Positions 53,371 to 62,328 of a stretch of DNA of 64,000 bases are shown here, piece after piece. The stretch is from contig CAVKYH010000003.1 of the NCBI GenBank assembly GCA_963660485.1, forward strand, positions 88,706-152,705, in the 5' to 3' direction. Position 1 is the stretch's first letter, and the number at the start of each line of letters is the position of its first letter. The stretch comes from UBA6398 sp963660485. Its GTDB lineage: Bacteria; Bacteroidota; Bacteroidia; Bacteroidales; Bacteroidaceae. Under the pieces are notes generated by a model. That model did not search any database. It was given only the letters and a program-made list of their open reading frames with translations, and was not told the origin of the DNA. Made by a program: the position numbers and the translations under genes.

Positions 53371-53454
53371 CAACATCAGTTATCGTTAAAAACAATGTCA
53401 GTTATTATTAAAACAACATCGGTTATTATTAAAATAATGTCTGTTATCGTTTTT
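53371..53454. repeat. 84-bp element R11, four 21-nt modules, running into a gene
   Basis: Modules at 53371-53391, 53392-53412, 53413-53433 and 53434-53454. Variable parts: CATCAGTTATC, AATGTCAGTTATT, AACATCGGTTATT, AATGTCTGTTATC, each followed by an A- or T-rich end. Modules 2-4 are translated: in the frame from 53395 they give the heptads SVIIKTT, SVIIKIM and SVIVFST. Confidence 0.8.
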
Positions 53455-55524
53455 TCCACAATTCTTGCAGCTTGTTCGAAAGACGAAAACGGCAGTGGTA
53501 CAACCGACAAACCTACTGAAATACAAGACAATGAATACGCCTTGGTGAAGTGGAAAAACGACAGCAACGCATATCTTATGTGTAAAGAAGGATATCTTGC
53601 CTGCAACACCAAAGACATGACTAAGGCTGACGCAAAAGTAAACGACGTTTACTTTCATTTTGTGTTTGATTCGCAAAAACGCCTCACCGACATCAAGAGC
53701 GATTTGATGACGATGCATATCATATATAGCGAAACTTCGTCGGCGGTGAAACTCTACGCCACGAGTTACGGACGGGCCTTTGTGATGGAAGACTATGAAG
53801 CCGACAAAGAAAAAGAAACTAAGAGCCACACATCCGAAACCTTGAAAAATTGGTTCGTCGGGCAGATAAAGGCACCTATCGTGCAGCGCGCCATAAACAA
53901 GGTGCTTGATATTGAGATGAACACAAAAGACAACAGCAACGTGTTCTTTGAGAAACATATCAAACGCCAAACCATGAAAGACGTCATAAAACTTGCCGAC
54001 TACATGAACGAGTTCATGGATTACCGAGATCAAAGTGCTTTAGAAATTGTCAACAATATAGAAGAAAAATATCCCGATATGGGAAAAACGGAATATCTCT
54101 TCGGCGCAGTGGTAGAGTCTGACCTCGTTCCTTCATTGGCATCGTCTGCGATGAGTTTGGTAATGAGTTATATCAAAGACATTCAAGATAAAAACAAAGC
54201 CATGCTCGACGACCGCTATGCCCAACTCCATCGCCCAATAATCCTGTTTGGTTTGGAAACAGGGCTTGCAAATGCCGAACAAACCAGTTGCTCCATTAAT
54301 ACATATGGGGAGATAATGGCAATTGGCGGCGCAGAAGAAGAAAGCTTTGAGTACGGAGTATGTGTGAGCGAGGACAGTCTTTCTGCAAAAAGCAACGATT
54401 ACCACGCAATAGGCTCCTTTGTTATCGGCGGAGACTATGCAGAAATCACACCGACTATTCCCAGCAAAATCAACGTCAGCAATCTCAAAACGCAGACTAC
54501 TTATTTCTACCGCGCCTACTGCAAATCAAAAAACGACAACTCCGTAATTTGGGAAGACAACTGGAAACAATTCACCACCAACGGCGAACTGAATTGCAAC
54601 AACGATGCTGCGCTTAGAGTTACGAAATCATATTACTGTCCTTCTATAGCAGCTTTCAAATGTCAAGCCACAGCAACGAAACCACAAATCGACAATCTTG
54701 AAAGTTGGGGCATTTATGTGTATTACGATACCGATGAAGATTATCTATATTTCGACAATCCTTATTTTCTTGAGGAAGGCAATACAAAAGATTGTGTACT
54801 CGGACATTACCAATACGTAGAAGCTCAGAATGAAAACAACATCAACTGCAATATCTGGCTCGCCGATATTTCTCGTAAAAACTTCTACTCCATAGACTAC
54901 GACAAACACCAAGCCAAGACCTCGGTAGAAGTAGGCATATGGGCAAAAGCAAAAGGGCAGACGGGCAGATTGCTAAGCAAACGAAAGACACAGGAACTTG
55001 TTTACGACCAACCGGTTTCGGTATCGTTTGAATCATACGAGCAATCAGGCGACACTTATAACGCTACAACTTCCGTTGAAAACGAAGACGGAACATGGAA
55101 AACTGTAACTATAACAGGCATGGTGTGGTATCCTTATTCTGTAAAAGCCAAAGTTTCGGGAGCATTCTTTATTGATGACGTGAGATACGCAACCAACCAA
55201 TACATATACAACAGCAAATATCCCAGCGGACATCTCGTATATAGCGATACTGGAGAGAATCATTACTATCTTCCAGACGGAGAAACTTTCCCCCTTATCA
55301 GGCAACTAACATGCCCAAGCGGCACATACACCGTTGAAGGGAAAAAATATTCTATAACAGAAACCTTAGAAAATTGGGAATGGTATATCTTCTACAGCAA
55401 CGGAAAGAGTTTGTATTCCAACAATGCCATACACTATTTCCACGACAAGAAACCAGGGCTGGAACTTACCACGAACTACAAAACGCAACGCGAATATTTT
55501 AACAAAAACCACGGCCTGGAATAA
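53395..55524 (+). CDS. Large surface lipoprotein with FN3-like segments, function unknown
   Basis: 709 aa from 53395, or 695 aa from an in-frame ATG at 53437. The N-terminus (MSVIIKTTSVIIKIM, then SVIVFSTILAACSKDE) is a lipoprotein signal whose first 21 residues are encoded by array R11. The mature part has a helical domain (about 130-285), then beta segments that look fibronectin-III-like (YGEIMAIGGAEEESFEYGVCVSED to LKTQTTYFYRAYCKS, about 300-385; a second at about 405-520) and a C-terminal beta domain (about 540-709) with YDQPVSVSFESYEQSG. No enzyme motif. Divergent from the HD operon. I know no close family. Confidence 0.8.
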   Translation: MSVIIKTTSVIIKIMSVIVFSTILAACSKDENGSGTTDKPTEIQDNEYALVKWKNDSNAYLMCKEGYLACNTKDMTKADAKVNDVYFHFVFDSQKRLTDIKSDLMTMHIIYSETSSAVKLYATSYGRAFVMEDYEADKEKETKSHTSETLKNWFVGQIKAPIVQRAINKVLDIEMNTKDNSNVFFEKHIKRQTMKDVIKLADYMNEFMDYRDQSALEIVNNIEEKYPDMGKTEYLFGAVVESDLVPSLASSAMSLVMSYIKDIQDKNKAMLDDRYAQLHRPIILFGLETGLANAEQTSCSINTYGEIMAIGGAEEESFEYGVCVSEDSLSAKSNDYHAIGSFVIGGDYAEITPTIPSKINVSNLKTQTTYFYRAYCKSKNDNSVIWEDNWKQFTTNGELNCNNDAALRVTKSYYCPSIAAFKCQATATKPQIDNLESWGIYVYYDTDEDYLYFDNPYFLEEGNTKDCVLGHYQYVEAQNENNINCNIWLADISRKNFYSIDYDKHQAKTSVEVGIWAKAKGQTGRLLSKRKTQELVYDQPVSVSFESYEQSGDTYNATTSVENEDGTWKTVTITGMVWYPYSVKAKVSGAFFIDDVRYATNQYIYNSKYPSGHLVYSDTGENHYYLPDGETFPLIRQLTCPSGTYTVEGKKYSITETLENWEWYIFYSNGKSLYSNNAIHYFHDKKPGLELTTNYKTQREYFNKNHGLE

Positions 55525-55631
55525 ACATCTGGAAGGCTGCGAATTTCCCAGCCGAGGAAAGACGCAATATTCGCCTGATTTTCTGCACGTTTCACCCGCA
55601 ACAACATAGCAACACGCATGCCGTTGAAACT

Positions 55632-55715
55632 ACACGGCATCTCGTAAAAACTCCGACGCATCTAATTTAAATTCCAAGGCATCTAATTCAAACGAGATGC
55701 CTTGGAATTTTTGCG
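55632..55715. repeat. 84-bp element R12, four 21-nt modules
   Basis: Modules at 55632-55652, 55653-55673, 55674-55694 and 55695-55715. Variable parts: ACACGGCATC, CCGACGCATC, CCAAGGCATC, AGATGCCTTGG. Modules 3 and 4 pair (CCAAGGCATCT with AGATGCCTTGG). Lies between the lipoprotein gene and the T9SS operon; 55716-55851 shows nothing else certain. Confidence 0.88.
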
Positions 55716-55851
55716 ACTTCCCGACACATATTTTTCGCATAGCTTTTCGCATTTTCAACATGCCTTGCAATGCAACGGAACACGGGAGTTTGAAATTTAT
55801 TTTCAACGCCCACACAATAAAAAACGCAATAAGTAGTTATAGAAATGAATT

Positions 55852-56790
55852 ATGCGTAAAAAGCTACTGATAACATTTGCCTTACTGACGGCTTTTGTCG
55901 CCACTCGGGGGCAGTATGATCCCGAATACACCCATTACTGGATGATGGAAACGGCTTTCAATCCGGCAGCGGCAGGAAACGAAGACGCGCTCAACATAGT
56001 TGGGGCCTACTCCATGCAGATGACCGGCTTTCGCAACGCACCAAAAACAATGTTCGCCTCGGCCGACATGCCTTTCGTCGTCTTGAAAAAGCGCCACGGC
56101 GTGGGACTTGTGTTCCAGAACGACGAACTCGGACTCTTTTCACACAAAAGATTTTCGGCGCAATACGCATTCCACAGCAAAAAACTGTTTGGCGGACGAC
56201 TGAGCGTGGGAGCGCAAGCCGATTTGCTTGCCGAAGAATTCGACGGAACAAAGGCCGACGTGGAAACAAGCAACGACCCCGCAATTCCAACCACCAAAGT
56301 TACCGGCTCAAAGGTCGACATGAGCGCAGGACTCTTTTACCGCCACAAACTATGGTATGCCGGATTTTCGATGATGCACATACTTTCGCCCACAGTAACC
56401 CTCGGCGAAACCAACCAGCTAAAAATCGATCCCACGTATTATTTCACAGCGGGATACAATATTAAAATGAGAAATCCGTTAATTACAATACACCCCGCAG
56501 TGCTCTGCATGTATGACGGCGCCGACTTCCGCGCCAACATAAGCGGCCGAGTGGAACTCCACAGCGAGAAGAAAAAACTCTTTGCCGGAGCCACCTACAG
56601 CCCGCAGCATTCGGCTTCGGCATTTGTGGGAGGACTTTTCCACGGAGTAACGGTGAGCTATTCGTATGAAGCCTATACTTCGATGCCCGACCTTAAAAGC
56701 GGCGCACACGAGATATTGCTGAAATACCAGCTCGACCTGAATTTGTACAAAAAAGGGCGCAACCGCCACAAAAGCGTGCGCTATCTGTAA
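55852..56790 (+). CDS. T9SS PorP/SprF-family outer-membrane protein
   Basis: 312 aa. Signal peptide MRKKLLITFALLTAFVATRG. The mature start QYDPEYTHYWMMETAFNPAAAGNEDALNI is the family hallmark (QxxPxFSxYMFNxxxxNPAxAG type), followed by an even beta-barrel pattern (KKRHGVGLVFQNDELGLF, LSVGAQADLLAEEFDG, YFTAGYNIKMRNPLITIHP) and a C-terminal HEILLKYQLDLN strand. PorP/SprF proteins are outer-membrane components needed for secretion or attachment of T9SS substrates. First gene of the operon; the gldK-like gene follows at 21 bp, as in other Bacteroidota. Confidence 0.93.
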   Translation: MRKKLLITFALLTAFVATRGQYDPEYTHYWMMETAFNPAAAGNEDALNIVGAYSMQMTGFRNAPKTMFASADMPFVVLKKRHGVGLVFQNDELGLFSHKRFSAQYAFHSKKLFGGRLSVGAQADLLAEEFDGTKADVETSNDPAIPTTKVTGSKVDMSAGLFYRHKLWYAGFSMMHILSPTVTLGETNQLKIDPTYYFTAGYNIKMRNPLITIHPAVLCMYDGADFRANISGRVELHSEKKKLFAGATYSPQHSASAFVGGLFHGVTVSYSYEAYTSMPDLKSGAHEILLKYQLDLNLYKKGRNRHKSVRYL

Positions 56791-56811
56791 GATCTGAAAC
56801 AACAAACGAAT

Positions 56812-58257
56812 ATGAAACATATAGCTTATGCCTTGTCGGCCTTGATGGTTTGCCTCACGCTTGCCTCGTGCTTCAGCAGCAAGAAAACCACTGGCGACGG
56901 AGGCGAAGTAACAGGACTACGCGGCGTGCGCTCCGAAGAGCCCGCGCCCTACGGAATGGTGAAAGTGCCGAGAGGATACCTCAAAGTGGGACTCGCCGAA
57001 CAAGATAGCCTGTGGGGAAACATCATTCCCCAGAAAGATATCTCGGTTGACGGTTTCTGGATGGACCAAACCGAAGTAACCAACTCCATGTACAAGCAGT
57101 TTGTATATTGGGTGCGCGACAGCATTATCCGCGAACGACTCGCCGACCCCAGCTACGGAGGCGATGAAACCTACAAGATAGAGGAAGACAAATACGGCGA
57201 CCCCGTTACGCCACACCTCAACTGGAAAAAGCCCATTCCCTGGCGCAAACCCACCGAAGACGAGGAACGCGCAATAGAAAGCGTATATGTTTACCACCCC
57301 ATCGACGGCTCGCGAATGCTCGACACAAAGCAGCTAAACTACCGCTATGAGATTTTCGACTACGCCAAAGCCGCAATGCGCAAATACAGACTAAATCCAG
57401 AAGAACGCTCGCTCGATACCGACAATCCCGCCGACCCCAACGAAGTTGTCATGATTTCGAAAGACACGGCCTATGTTGACGACGACGGAAACATAGTGAG
57501 ACAAACCATCACGCGACCTCTGTCGAGCATGTACGACTTTCTGAACACCTACATCGTGAACGTTTATCCCGACACCACATGCTGGGTGAACGATTTCCAG
57601 AATGCAAACAACGAAGTGTACCTCAAAACCTACTTCTCTTCGCCCTCATACAACGACTATCCCGTGGTGGGCGTAACATGGGAGCAGGCAAACGCATTCT
57701 GTGCGTGGCGAACCGAATATCTGCTGAGAGGACTCGGACCGGAAGCACGCAACATACAACGCTACCGCCTGCCCTCCGAAATAGAATGGGAATACGCCGC
57801 ACGAGGCAAGGAAGGCAATCCTTTCCCATGGAAAGACAGCAATACAAAAAACGACAAAGGTTGTTTCTTTGCCAACTTCAAACCCGACAGAGGCAACTAC
57901 ACCGAAGACGGAAACCTCATAACCTCGAAAGTGGGCATCTACGGAGCAAACTCAAACGGTCTGTTTGATATGGCAGGCAACGTTGCCGAATGGACAAACA
58001 CCGAATACACCGAAGCAGGCGTAAGCAATATGAGCGACATGAACCCTGAGCTAAAATACAACGCAGCCAAGGAAGACCCCTACCGCTTGAAGAAAAAAGT
58101 GGTGAGAGGCGGCTCGTGGAAAGACCCCGAATCGCTTATCCGCTCGGCATGGCGCACGTTTGAATACCAAAACCAACCGCGCTCTTTCATAGGATTTCGC
58201 TGCGTGCGCTCATTAGCGGGAGCCGAAGCGGGAACAACCAAAGACAAAAAGAAATAA
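56812..58257 (+). CDS. gldK: T9SS ring lipoprotein GldK/PorK
   Basis: 481 aa. Lipoprotein signal MKHIAYALSALMVCLTLASC, Cys20. SUMF1/formylglycine-enzyme-like fold: GMVKVPRGYLKVGLAEQDSLW, DISVDGFWMDQTEVTNSMYKQFVYWVRDS (near 80-110), YPVVGVTWEQANAFCAWRTEYL (near 285), RLPSEIEWEYAARG, NGLFDMAGNVAEWTNTEY, VVRGGSWKDPESLIRSAWR and SFIGFRCVRS at the end. PorK with PorN forms the large periplasmic ring under the outer membrane. The sulfatase-activating activity is lost in this branch. gldL follows at 10 bp. Confidence 0.96.
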   Translation: MKHIAYALSALMVCLTLASCFSSKKTTGDGGEVTGLRGVRSEEPAPYGMVKVPRGYLKVGLAEQDSLWGNIIPQKDISVDGFWMDQTEVTNSMYKQFVYWVRDSIIRERLADPSYGGDETYKIEEDKYGDPVTPHLNWKKPIPWRKPTEDEERAIESVYVYHPIDGSRMLDTKQLNYRYEIFDYAKAAMRKYRLNPEERSLDTDNPADPNEVVMISKDTAYVDDDGNIVRQTITRPLSSMYDFLNTYIVNVYPDTTCWVNDFQNANNEVYLKTYFSSPSYNDYPVVGVTWEQANAFCAWRTEYLLRGLGPEARNIQRYRLPSEIEWEYAARGKEGNPFPWKDSNTKNDKGCFFANFKPDRGNYTEDGNLITSKVGIYGANSNGLFDMAGNVAEWTNTEYTEAGVSNMSDMNPELKYNAAKEDPYRLKKKVVRGGSWKDPESLIRSAWRTFEYQNQPRSFIGFRCVRSLAGAEAGTTKDKKK

Positions 58258-58267
58258 ACCATAAATC

Positions 58268-59098
58268 ATGAAGGCAAGCAGCTTAAACATAGTAGTCCGC
58301 CTGCAACATTGGATGGACAGTGTGCCCGGACAAACGTTCCTAAACTACGCATACTCCTGGGGCGCGTCAATCGTAATCCTTGGCGCCCTCTTCAAACTCA
58401 CACACCTTTTCGGCGCCGACATAATGCTTTTTATCGGTATGGGCACCGAGGTGATAGTATTCTTCCTCTCGGCATTCGACCGTCCGTTTGACAAAGAAGA
58501 CGAAACGCCCGAACTCGATGAAGATTGGGAAAGCGAAGAAAAGGAAAAGACCGACGAAGAAACAAACGCCACTCCCGCTACAGGAAATACCACTATAATT
58601 CTCGGCGGAGGCACAGCGGCAGCACCGCAAGCCACAACGGGCGAAACATCTCAGACCATTTCCGCACCGCAAGGCACTCCGCAAGGAGGATATGCCGGCG
58701 GAGGATTCGTGATGGGCGGAAACGTTGCTACGATTACTGATGCAGAAAATACGGCAAACCCCGAAATCGGCGACGTAACGCAGAATTATGTGGAAAAACT
58801 CAAAGAACTTACGGAAGTTCTCACCAATGTGGTGGAACAAAGCCGCAAGATGACCACCGACAGCGAGGAAATGAACAACCTCAACCGCACACTCACCGGA
58901 ATAAATACCGTATACGAACTACAACTCAAGAACATAAGCTCACAGATAGGCACCATAGACCAAATCAACGAGCAAACACGCAAAATGGCAAAGCAAATCG
59001 AAGAGCTCAACGGCGTTTACAGCCGAATGATAAAGGCTCTCACCGTGAACATGAAGAATGCCGCGGCGGCTTCATCGGTTTCTGACGACGAAATATAA
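58268..59098 (+). CDS. gldL: T9SS motor protein GldL/PorL
   Basis: 276 aa. Two N-terminal membrane helices (AYSWGASIVILGALFKLTHLF and MLFIGMGTEVIVFFLSAF, about 27-70), with the family's conserved glutamate in the second (GTEVIVF). The cytoplasmic part has an acidic stretch (EDETPELDEDWESEEKEKTD), a Gly/Thr/Ala-rich linker (GGGTAAAPQATTGE; QGGYAGGGFVMGG) and a long C-terminal coiled coil (VEKLKELTEVLTNVVEQSRKM onward). GldL pentamers around a GldM dimer make the proton-driven motor of T9SS and gliding. Located between gldK (10 bp) and gldM (48 bp). Confidence 0.95.
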   Translation: MKASSLNIVVRLQHWMDSVPGQTFLNYAYSWGASIVILGALFKLTHLFGADIMLFIGMGTEVIVFFLSAFDRPFDKEDETPELDEDWESEEKEKTDEETNATPATGNTTIILGGGTAAAPQATTGETSQTISAPQGTPQGGYAGGGFVMGGNVATITDAENTANPEIGDVTQNYVEKLKELTEVLTNVVEQSRKMTTDSEEMNNLNRTLTGINTVYELQLKNISSQIGTIDQINEQTRKMAKQIEELNGVYSRMIKALTVNMKNAAAASSVSDDEI

Positions 59099-59146
59099 GA
59101 CAACAGCGAAAAAAATTGCCATTAACGCAAAACCACAACTCATAAA

Positions 59147-60712
59147 ATGGGAATAAAAAGAAGACCGGTATCTCCAAGGCAGAAGATGATCAACCTGATG
59201 TACATCGTTCTGCTGGCAATGCTTGCTCTCAACGTGTCGCCCGACGTGCTCAACGGATTTACAATCGTTGAAGACAACATAAGGCGCTCCACCGCAAGCA
59301 CGGCATCGGACAACGCGGCTATGTATAGGAACTTCGACGAGCAGATGAAGGCTAATCCCGTAAAAGTAAGGGAATGGTTTGAAAGAGCGCGCCGTGTGCG
59401 TTCCATGAGCGACTCACTTTATAATTACGCCGAGGAACTTAAACTCGCCATTGTGCGTCATTCCGACGGTTCCAAGGGAGATGTTAACAACATTCTCAAT
59501 AAAGACGACCTGGAAAGTTCGACCTACGTAATGCTAAATCCCACAAGCGGACAAGGACGTAAACTCTTCAACGCAATTAATGCGTATCGCAAGAACATTA
59601 CCTCCATGATCACCGACAAAGAAGAGATTGCCGTGGTGAGCAAAAACCTTGCAACCGTAGTGCCGCGCCGCGAAAACACGCTGGGAAAGAACTGGCAGCA
59701 ATATATGTTTGAGAACACGCCTACGGCAGCCGCTGTAGCTTTGCTCAGCAAGCTTCAAAACGATGTGAGATACGCCGAAGGAGTAGTTTTGCACAATCTT
59801 GTGTCGAACATCGACGTAAAGGATATTCGCGTCAACGAACTTGATGCATTCGTAATCCCCACTTCCAACACCATTGTGCAAGGCGGAAAATTCAGCGCAC
59901 GCATCATAATGGCAGCAGTAGACACAACGATGCGCCCATCTATCTATGTGGGCGGACGAAAAGTGGCATCAAACGGACTGTATGAGTTCACCTGCGGAAG
60001 CACAGGGGATTTCAATTTCTCGGGATATATAGAAATGCAAAACGGGCAGGGTAATCTTGTGCGCCGCAACTTCACCCAGAAATACACCGTGGTAGCTCCT
60101 TCAGCCACCGTCTCGGCCGATTTGATGAATGTGCTTTATGCCGGCTACAACAACCCCATGAGTGTTTCCGCCCCCGGAGTTCCGCTCAACAAGATAGGAG
60201 TTTCCATGACCGGCGGCTCACTTCAGCCCACCGGCAACGGCAAATACATAGCCCGCCCGGCATCTGTGGGAAAAGACGCGGTTATCACGGTAACTGCCAA
60301 CATGGAAGGGCGCAACGTAGAGATGGGAAAATTCACTTTCCACGTTCGCAAACTCCCCGACCCCACAGCATATATCGCCTATAACGACGACAAGGGCGCG
60401 GAAAACCAATACAAGGGTGGCCGCCCGCTTTCGAAATCTTTGCTGATGGGCACACAGGGCATCGGCGCAGCCATCGACGACGGACTGCTCAACATTCCGT
60501 TCCGCGTGCTCGGCTTCGAAACCGTATTCTTCGACAACATGGGTAACGCAGTGCCCGAGATTTCCAATTCATCAAACTTCACCGAAAGACAGAGAAACAT
60601 GTTCCGCATGCTCTCGCGCGGCAAACGATTCTACATAACGCGTGTAAAAGCCATAGGTCCTGACGGAATCGAACGCACTCTCCCGCAGGCTTTAGAGGTT
60701 ATAGTAAACTAA
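59147..60712 (+). CDS. gldM: T9SS motor/shaft protein GldM/PorM
   Basis: 521 aa. N-terminal cytoplasmic tail MGIKRRPVSPRQKMINLMYI leads into the single membrane helix YIVLLAMLALNVSPDVLNGF (about 18-38), followed by a periplasmic helical domain (about 40-215) and three beta domains (about 220-515): VIPTSNTIVQGGKFSARIIM, NPMSVSAPGVPLNKIGVSM and FTFHVRKLPDPTAYI. GldM spans the periplasm and couples the GldL motor to the GldK/N ring. Full family length. Confidence 0.96.
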   Translation: MGIKRRPVSPRQKMINLMYIVLLAMLALNVSPDVLNGFTIVEDNIRRSTASTASDNAAMYRNFDEQMKANPVKVREWFERARRVRSMSDSLYNYAEELKLAIVRHSDGSKGDVNNILNKDDLESSTYVMLNPTSGQGRKLFNAINAYRKNITSMITDKEEIAVVSKNLATVVPRRENTLGKNWQQYMFENTPTAAAVALLSKLQNDVRYAEGVVLHNLVSNIDVKDIRVNELDAFVIPTSNTIVQGGKFSARIIMAAVDTTMRPSIYVGGRKVASNGLYEFTCGSTGDFNFSGYIEMQNGQGNLVRRNFTQKYTVVAPSATVSADLMNVLYAGYNNPMSVSAPGVPLNKIGVSMTGGSLQPTGNGKYIARPASVGKDAVITVTANMEGRNVEMGKFTFHVRKLPDPTAYIAYNDDKGAENQYKGGRPLSKSLLMGTQGIGAAIDDGLLNIPFRVLGFETVFFDNMGNAVPEISNSSNFTERQRNMFRMLSRGKRFYITRVKAIGPDGIERTLPQALEVIVN

Positions 60713-60736
60713 CGAACCATCAACCACGAATATAAT

Positions 60737-61990
60737 ATGTATCACATAAATAAGAAATCACTGCTGCCGGTATTCGCAGCCATCATGGCACTTCTCACCG
60801 CTATGCCGGCACACGCCCAGAGCAATACGGGCGGTGAGGGTTCGACATCCCTGACAGTGCGCCGCCAACGTCAGTCGGCATTCACATCAAACAAGTCGAA
60901 AAAGCAAAAGACCGACGACACCAAAGCCGCACAACCCAAGGTCGCAACCACGGCAAAGCCTGCTGCCACAAAGACTACTGCTGCAGCAAAGGATACAACA
61001 AAGAACGCCAACGAGACACGCCCGCGCTTTGTGCCGCGACAGGCGAGAAACGCTGCGGCAACGGCAAAGACTTCGGACGACCGCGCACAGACCGATTTCC
61101 CCGTGGCACCTGATATGCCCAAGGACGTTTCGTGGCGGCGCGACATCTATCGCACGCTCGACCTCACGCAAGATGCCAACGCCACGCTCTATTATCCGCT
61201 TGAGCAACAGGGCGACCAGATTAACCTCTTCACTTATCTGCTGAAACTCATACTGCGCGGACAAATCAAAGCCTATGACTATTCGCTCAACGGCAACGAA
61301 AATTTCAACGCGAGCAATCAGGTGAAGCCTAAGGACATTCTTGACCGCTACCATATTTACTATGAAACGAAAGACGGCAAGATGCACATCAACGACAACG
61401 ACATTCCTGCTGCCGAGGTGCTGGAATATTTCATTAAGGAAAGCTCATATTTCGACCAGCGCACCGCAACATACCACACAAAAGTGATTGCGCTTTGCCC
61501 TGTGCTGAAACGAAGCGACGACTTCGGCGGAGCAGATGCAAAATATCCCATGTTCTGGGTGAAATACAGCGACATCTCGGCTTTTCTCACCAAGCTGCCG
61601 CTCACTGGAAGCAACTACAACAACGCGGCAACCATGAGTGCCGACGACTACTTTGCCATGAACCGATATCAGGGCAAGATATACAAAACGAACAACCTTC
61701 AGGGAAAAGTGCTGGCAAACTACTGCACCACCGACTCGGCTCTCGCAAAGGAGCAAAAGAAGATCGAAAAGCAGCTCGTGGACTTCGAACGCCACATCTG
61801 GGGCAACGATTCCACCGACTCCACAAAAATCAAGAAAGACACTGTGGTTGAGAAAAATGAAAAGCGCACACGCACACTTTCAAGCCGCCGCAGTTCGAGC
61901 ACATCAACTGCAAAGGAAAAGAAAACCAAAACTTCCAACTCTTCCTCAGCCGGCAGCGCACGCGTATCGGTTCGCCGCCAAAGACATTGA
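60737..61990 (+). CDS. gldN: T9SS ring protein GldN/PorN
   Basis: 417 aa. Signal peptide (ITKK-type start MYHINKKSLLPVFAAIMALL to HAQ). A low-complexity basic Ala/Thr/Lys stretch (about 40-115; KPAATKTTAAAKDTTKN) precedes the GldN domain (about 120-350): SWRRDIYRTLDLTQDANATLYYPLEQQGDQINLFTYL split, VKPKDILDRYHIYYETKDG, LCPVLKRSDDFGGADAKYPMFWVKYSD and LVDFERHIWGNDS. A second Ser/Thr/Lys-rich tail (360-417) is unusual in length. GldN completes the periplasmic ring with GldK. Last gene before a terminator. Confidence 0.94.
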   Translation: MYHINKKSLLPVFAAIMALLTAMPAHAQSNTGGEGSTSLTVRRQRQSAFTSNKSKKQKTDDTKAAQPKVATTAKPAATKTTAAAKDTTKNANETRPRFVPRQARNAAATAKTSDDRAQTDFPVAPDMPKDVSWRRDIYRTLDLTQDANATLYYPLEQQGDQINLFTYLLKLILRGQIKAYDYSLNGNENFNASNQVKPKDILDRYHIYYETKDGKMHINDNDIPAAEVLEYFIKESSYFDQRTATYHTKVIALCPVLKRSDDFGGADAKYPMFWVKYSDISAFLTKLPLTGSNYNNAATMSADDYFAMNRYQGKIYKTNNLQGKVLANYCTTDSALAKEQKKIEKQLVDFERHIWGNDSTDSTKIKKDTVVEKNEKRTRTLSSRRSSSTSTAKEKKTKTSNSSSAGSARVSVRRQRH

Positions 61991-62012
61991 CACCTCTTTC
62001 AACCCATATCCG

Positions 62013-62045
62013 AAACTCCGTCCGCAAGGCGGAGTTTTGTTTTTC
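62013..62045 (+). terminator. Terminator of the T9SS operon
   Basis: AAACTCCG (62013-62020) with CGGAGTTT (62030-62037), loop TCCGCAAGG, followed by a T-rich run. Confidence 0.8.
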
Positions 62046-62171
62046 CCCCACCCCGTTTCCTAAAAAACAGCCGGCAAACCGCACACACTACCATAGCTTT
62101 GCCTACAATTTTCCTCACGCCGAAAGACCGTAAAACAGCAAGCATATATGCCATATAGCATATGGCAAAAA

Positions 62172-62256
62172 CGATAACCGATATCTTTTAAAACAATGTC
62201 AGACATTATTTAAACAAAGTCTGACATAATTCAAACGATATCTGATATTATTTTTT
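62172..62256. repeat. Element R13, four modules (22+21+21+21 nt), TGTCTGACA type
   Basis: Modules at 62172-62193, 62194-62214, 62215-62235 and 62236-62256. Variable parts: ATAACCGATATC, AATGTCAGACAT, AAAGTCTGACAT, ATATCTGATAT, followed by TTTAAA or ATTCAAA type ends. Ends directly against the -7 box of the next gene. 62046-62171 shows no gene. Confidence 0.8.
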
Positions 62257-62264
62257 TACATTTG
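62257..62264 (+). promoter_or_regulatory. -7 box of the phosphatase lipoprotein gene
   Basis: TAcaTTTG followed by CAGATAC, 65 nt before the ATG. The -33 position lies inside array R13 and has no TTTG; the repeat may replace that contact. Confidence 0.5.
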
Positions 62265-62328
62265 CAGATACAAGAAACATATCACCGTAATGGTTTAATT
62301 CCCAAACAAGTAAAACAAAACTTATACA

